Assembly (NCBI RefSeq): GCF_029203305.1
Contig: NC_089466.1
Location: forward strand, 496,001 to 560,000
Length of the DNA: 64,000 nt
Source of the DNA: Yamadazyma tenuis
Lineage: Eukaryota > Ascomycota > Pichiomycetes > Serinales > Debaryomycetaceae
Direction of reading: 5' to 3'
Part shown: positions 60,616-64,000 of the stretch, piece after piece
How the letters are laid out: each line of letters begins with the position of its first letter
Position numbering within the stretch: the stretch's first letter is position 1
Translations under genes and position numbers: made by a program
The notes under the pieces: model-generated
Databases searched by the model: none
What the model saw: only the letters and a program-made list of their open reading frames with translations
Told to the model about the DNA's origin: nothing

Positions 60616-62796
60616 ATGATTCAAGAAGCTCCAGGAAAGGATCATATAGTGAGCCATGTGCGAGCTCTAAAGTCGACTTTGAGCCAGGAAAAAGACGAAA
60701 GGTGGCAATTAATATATCTGCTTGAAGACCTGGTGTCTGAAATTGGCTTGGATCAAGAAATGCTTCTGGAAGTTTTCGATATTATATTTGATGTGAGCTC
60801 CAAATCTCTCCATTCCAACGAGAAAAGATACTTGATTCGGAAAGTTTTGGTACCCAATGGACTCCATGAGCTTCATATAGCATTGGTTTACCGAATCATT
60901 GGATCAATCGGGTACCCCCGTGTTTACTACCAAAATGATAAAAAGGTGAAACAGAAGAAACTTCCACTGAACATTCAAAATTCGCTATTGCAATGGTTGA
61001 TAGCCTCAATTCACTTATTTGGTGAACATGGGTTCAAAGCACTTCACAAACTTTCCCCAATTCTCTTCAACTTACTTTCGTTTGAATTTTGTCGACCTTT
61101 AATCACAAATTTGATCTTTCTATGTCTACTGAACACGAATAAGACATTCAAAGCGTCCGGTAACCACCACAAACCAATAGTGAAGAACTGGCAGATCCAG
61201 ACTGTTGTGGACCTAGCTACTAAATTCCCGTTGGATCCTTCCTTGAAGGTGCTCCTAGTACTATTTAAAGAAATTATCTCCGATTTGGACTACCGATCTT
61301 TCTCTAAAGCTCAATATGACACACTCAATCATATTAAAGCTGAAGCGTCGGTGTTAAAGATACCCCGTCTAGAATGTATGGAGAAAATGGTAACAATATG
61401 TGAAAAGAGGCAGCAGGAAAAGTATAGAAATCATATATTTGAAGTATGTCAAACCCAATACGCCACATTCCGAAGAAACATAACAAAACGACGGAGGTTG
61501 AATACTTCAGAAGGAGTTCATAATCTTGAGATGATAGCAAATGGTTCTAAGAGTTCTAAAATATCAATTCATGATATCACAACGCTAGAAGAATTGATAA
61601 TTCAGTTTGAACAGATTGAGTTTGTTAATTTTAGGAACATTCTTTTGAATCCTTCCTACCATAACAAGCAAATCTCGTTCAACTACATCATTTTCAAGTA
61701 TATGATTGACAAGGAGGACAAATACTTCAGTGATATGACATTTTTTTTCGATCAAGCTATTCCAAGATTGGGTGAGACTGAATTTACTTTTTTAGAGGAA
61801 AGTATTGTTGAATTGTTGGGCTATTATCCGTCATTTCTTTCATTAGATTCACTTCAAAAAGGGTTAAGTTTACCTGATTGGGGACCAAAGCTATTGAGGT
61901 TTTGTGGCCCCAAAACTAATCCACAAGTGCTAAAAGATTTGGTTGCATTGTTGAGCAAAAAAGGAAACTACAAAGAAATATTCTTGGGGGTAGCGGAGCT
62001 TCTTAATGTTTCTTACAAAATGGCAAAAGAAGAGTGCATCGCATTAATGAATGAGTTAATTCCTTTCGTATTCGAGCTTATCGAACCAAGCGAGCTCAGT
62101 TTGGAGCACAAACTCAGCCTTTTGAAACTATTGAGAGTGATAAAAATTGTGGATGAAGACGCAATGAAAGATCTCAATGCAAATGTTATATCATTGCCTT
62201 CAACTCTATACTACGAGCTTCTATTCACAATTAACCCGATCGTCGTATCGGAAGCGTGTGGGTTTTTAGCGTTTTCAAAAACCTATAAGAATTATACAGC
62301 CCAAGAGAAGGTTGTTATAAACTCGATAGTTTTCGACACTCTCAACTTCTTGTGGAGAGACAAGGCGTTCTACAAAGACACGAATTCACAGAGAAACAGT
62401 AAGGGGATGTATTTTGCACCGGAGTTTATCAACAAACTCCCCACAATTAACGTGTTTAACTACACAAGTCTCGTTCAGTTGGAAAACGTTGGAAACATGT
62501 TCCACAATCCAGTATGGTCTTACTTGGTTTCCCAGATCTTATGGGAAATTGAAGACAAATGGCCCCATATTTCCACTAGACATCCCGGCCCGGTGACCAA
62601 GGAATCGGTAGCATCGCTAGTAAACAATCCTAGTATCGAATGGCTTGACACTGATTACGACTCCTTAAAGGTGCAGGTTCTCCGGGGTTTGGATAAGTTG
62701 GGGTATAATGGGTTAGGCGATTTACTATTTGGATCTTTGCGGACTATTGCCTCATCTAGAGACGAGCTGCCACTAATAATACCCGAAACTGACTAA
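60616..62796 (+). CDS. CTF3: Kinetochore protein Ctf3 (CENP-I/Mis6)
   Basis: Ctf3 is the CENP-I subunit of the constitutive centromere-associated network (Ctf19 complex). The 726-residue protein is all-helical, with HEAT-like repeats. The family segments are YLIRKVLVPNGLHELHIALVYRIIGSIGYP (key part IRKVLVPNG...VYRIIGSIG, about 72-100), NSLLQWLIASIHLFGEHGF and VDLATKFPLDPSLKVLLVLFK (about 200-220). S. cerevisiae Ctf3 has 733 residues. I start at ATG 60616; the frame opens at TTG 60604. ACGCGC at 60595-60600 lies 16 bp upstream. The presence of CENP-I in the genome is expected of a yeast with CENP-A-based centromeres. Confidence 0.82.
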   Translation: MIQEAPGKDHIVSHVRALKSTLSQEKDERWQLIYLLEDLVSEIGLDQEMLLEVFDIIFDVSSKSLHSNEKRYLIRKVLVPNGLHELHIALVYRIIGSIGYPRVYYQNDKKVKQKKLPLNIQNSLLQWLIASIHLFGEHGFKALHKLSPILFNLLSFEFCRPLITNLIFLCLLNTNKTFKASGNHHKPIVKNWQIQTVVDLATKFPLDPSLKVLLVLFKEIISDLDYRSFSKAQYDTLNHIKAEASVLKIPRLECMEKMVTICEKRQQEKYRNHIFEVCQTQYATFRRNITKRRRLNTSEGVHNLEMIANGSKSSKISIHDITTLEELIIQFEQIEFVNFRNILLNPSYHNKQISFNYIIFKYMIDKEDKYFSDMTFFFDQAIPRLGETEFTFLEESIVELLGYYPSFLSLDSLQKGLSLPDWGPKLLRFCGPKTNPQVLKDLVALLSKKGNYKEIFLGVAELLNVSYKMAKEECIALMNELIPFVFELIEPSELSLEHKLSLLKLLRVIKIVDEDAMKDLNANVISLPSTLYYELLFTINPIVVSEACGFLAFSKTYKNYTAQEKVVINSIVFDTLNFLWRDKAFYKDTNSQRNSKGMYFAPEFINKLPTINVFNYTSLVQLENVGNMFHNPVWSYLVSQILWEIEDKWPHISTRHPGPVTKESVASLVNNPSIEWLDTDYDSLKVQVLRGLDKLGYNGLGDLLFGSLRTIASSRDELPLIIPETD

Positions 62797-63663
62797 GACC
62801 AATTCAAAATTTTATATGTATAATATAATACACTAATTTATGTGGTCCATGGTTTGCTCCAGATGTAAGTTTGTGGAGCGGGTGCAAAAAATAGAGCACC
62901 ATGCCCCCGTACTCACGTAGTGCGCCCGGCGGCCTCGCGCAAAAAAATAATTTATTCAGCCCAACATTCAACAAAACACCGTTAAAACTACATACAGGAA
63001 CATTAAAATGCTAAACGCCATAAATTACGATCACGCCAGAAACATATTAACATGGGACAGGAAAAGCGTGCATGCCCCTTTATATTGTTGAATCTTGGAA
63101 ATACACGCTCTGGGGACTCAATATTAATTGTGGGTCTTGCGATTGGCGGTGACACGGCCGTCTGTTTGTCTCATAACGTCGCCACCGCCTGCGATCAATG
63201 TTGCAAAGAATCGTGGTGTACTAACCAAGATAGGTGCGATGGGATTTACAAACATTGATTTTTTGGGAACCATTTATGGAAAGATGTCATTATGTTAAAG
63301 TTACCTTTGCCAACTCTATAACAAGAACAACTAAACAAACCTTACAAAAGTAGTACGCTTTTTAAGGAGCACACATTTCTCATCTACAAAAGTCTCAGGT
63401 GCTGAAACATATGGGTTTCTGAAATGGCGGTGGTCCGGTGTGTGCAGGAGGCCACCAACAAAATTTAACCAACAAAAAATCGTTGGACCATAGCCAGTAT
63501 TTAAATACATAGCGATCGCTTCAAAGTAATTTAGACGGGATACAATAGGTCTAGTATACATCTACATCTTCGGTACTGGAACCTTGCGAGCTTAATACAT
63601 TCGGACTAATAAACCTCTAATCATCTGGCTGTTTGTGAACATAATATTACCACTATCCATCCC
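62797..63663. promoter_or_regulatory. Intergenic region CTF3 / FAS1 (FAS1 promoter)
   Basis: 867 bp. A short GC-rich island (about 62920-62940, CGCCCGGCGG followed by CTCGCGC) stands out, directly before an A-run. Around 63140-63200 there is an imperfect inverted repeat built on GGCGGTGAC and GTCGCCACCGCC. No Ino2/Ino4 CATGTGAAAT match was found. Small open frames here (for example 63052-63258) lack ATG starts with support or features. Confidence 0.4.
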
Positions 63664-64000
63664 ATGTCCACCACAAGACCGTTCCAGTTAAATCATGGAT
63701 CGTTGGAATTCACAATTTTGGTACCATCTAACGTGTATCAGAATTTCATTCAATTGAATCAACAGTTTACCAAGCATTACTTACCCTTGCCCACCGAAGG
63801 ATTTAATGACTTGGATGAACCCAGTTCTCCTATCGAGCTTTTTTCCAAGTTCATGGGGTTCATAAACAAATCTATTGCCAGAAGCAACAGAAATTTGACT
63901 TTGACCGATTCCGAATTAGAATCTGTGTTGAGTTACTGTGTCAATGAGTTCAAGTCAAATATTATCAACCAGGACATCCACTCGTTTGTGCTTAACTTGT
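63664..64000 (+). CDS. FAS1: Fatty acid synthase beta subunit, 5' part (cut by window end)
   Basis: Fas1 carries the acetyltransferase, enoyl reductase, dehydratase and malonyl/palmitoyl transferase domains of the cytosolic type I fatty acid synthase. Only the first 112 codons are present. The start MSTTRPFQLNHGSLEF, then LPLPTEGFNDLDEPSSPIEL (about 44-63), FMGFINKSI and NEFKSNIINQDIHSF match the N-terminus of yeast Fas1 (TRPLxLxHGSLE, PTEGFxxDDEPxxPxEL, NDIHA). The frame is open to the window edge. The full protein should be about 2,050 residues. Confidence 0.93.
   Translation, partial: MSTTRPFQLNHGSLEFTILVPSNVYQNFIQLNQQFTKHYLPLPTEGFNDLDEPSSPIELFSKFMGFINKSIARSNRNLTLTDSELESVLSYCVNEFKSNIINQDIHSFVLNL

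Noticed and set aside
63052..63258. 68-codon open frame upstream of FAS1
   Set aside because: No homology or domain seen; composition follows the local GC-rich promoter elements.

Overview
This window is nuclear DNA of a budding yeast. It is compact and nearly intron-poor: short intergenic gaps, two spliced genes with GTATGT donors and TACTAAC branch points, and orthologues of well-known yeast proteins throughout. In-frame CTG codons are rare, and several fall where orthologues carry serine or another polar residue (chitin synthase 39244-39246, BNA3 51909-51911, SKI8). This points to the CTG-Ser clade (the Candida/Debaryomyces/Scheffersomyces group). Gene content (JEN permease, PHR/GAS glucanosyltransferase, class I/II chitin synthase) agrees. 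The species cannot be named from the sequence alone.

Layout. 1-4993 holds no gene and is AT-rich. It contains a long, almost perfect inverted repeat: arms 573-1199 and 2767-3394, about 99% identical by eye, around a 1567-bp spacer. This resembles the small regional inverted-repeat centromeres of several CTG-clade yeasts and is the most interesting object here. 4994-12205 carries PXR1, a GPI-anchored glucanosyltransferase, a cysteine-rich secreted protein, ERG26 and NUP60. 12206-21482 holds MMS22, SWC4 and a CUL3-type cullin. 21483-25635 holds LEU1, with a textbook Leu3 site, and a 2-hydroxyacid dehydrogenase. 25636-30977 holds a spliced Zn2Cys6 regulator next to an NCS1 permease. 31109-37969 holds BRN1, NMA1, an intron-containing tRNA-Ser(GCU), a JEN monocarboxylate/dicarboxylate permease and the RCC1 homologue SRM1. 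38086-48375 holds a chitin synthase, BIT61, spliced PSF2, ARG2, an IZH-family PAQR protein, a DUF218 protein and ARO4. 49449-64000 holds BTN1, BNA3, EFM2, SDH8, CUS2, NUP82, an unrecognised protein, SKI8, CTF3 (CENP-I) and the 5' end of FAS1.

Most genes are housekeeping and not functionally linked. Recognisable local logic includes LEU1 control by Leu3, Mig1-type sites upstream of the JEN permease, a regulator beside a permease it might control, and ACGCG/WCGCGW (MBF-like) motifs just upstream of PSF2, BRN1 and CTF3. EFM2, SDH8 and BIT61 lie within about 13 kb of each other; in S. cerevisiae EFM2, BIT2 and SDH8 are direct neighbours on chromosome II, so part of an ancestral linkage appears to survive.

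Start codons given here are the ATGs I judge real; several longer open frames begin at TTG or GTG and were trimmed. Protein lengths are conceptual, with CTG probably to be read as serine.
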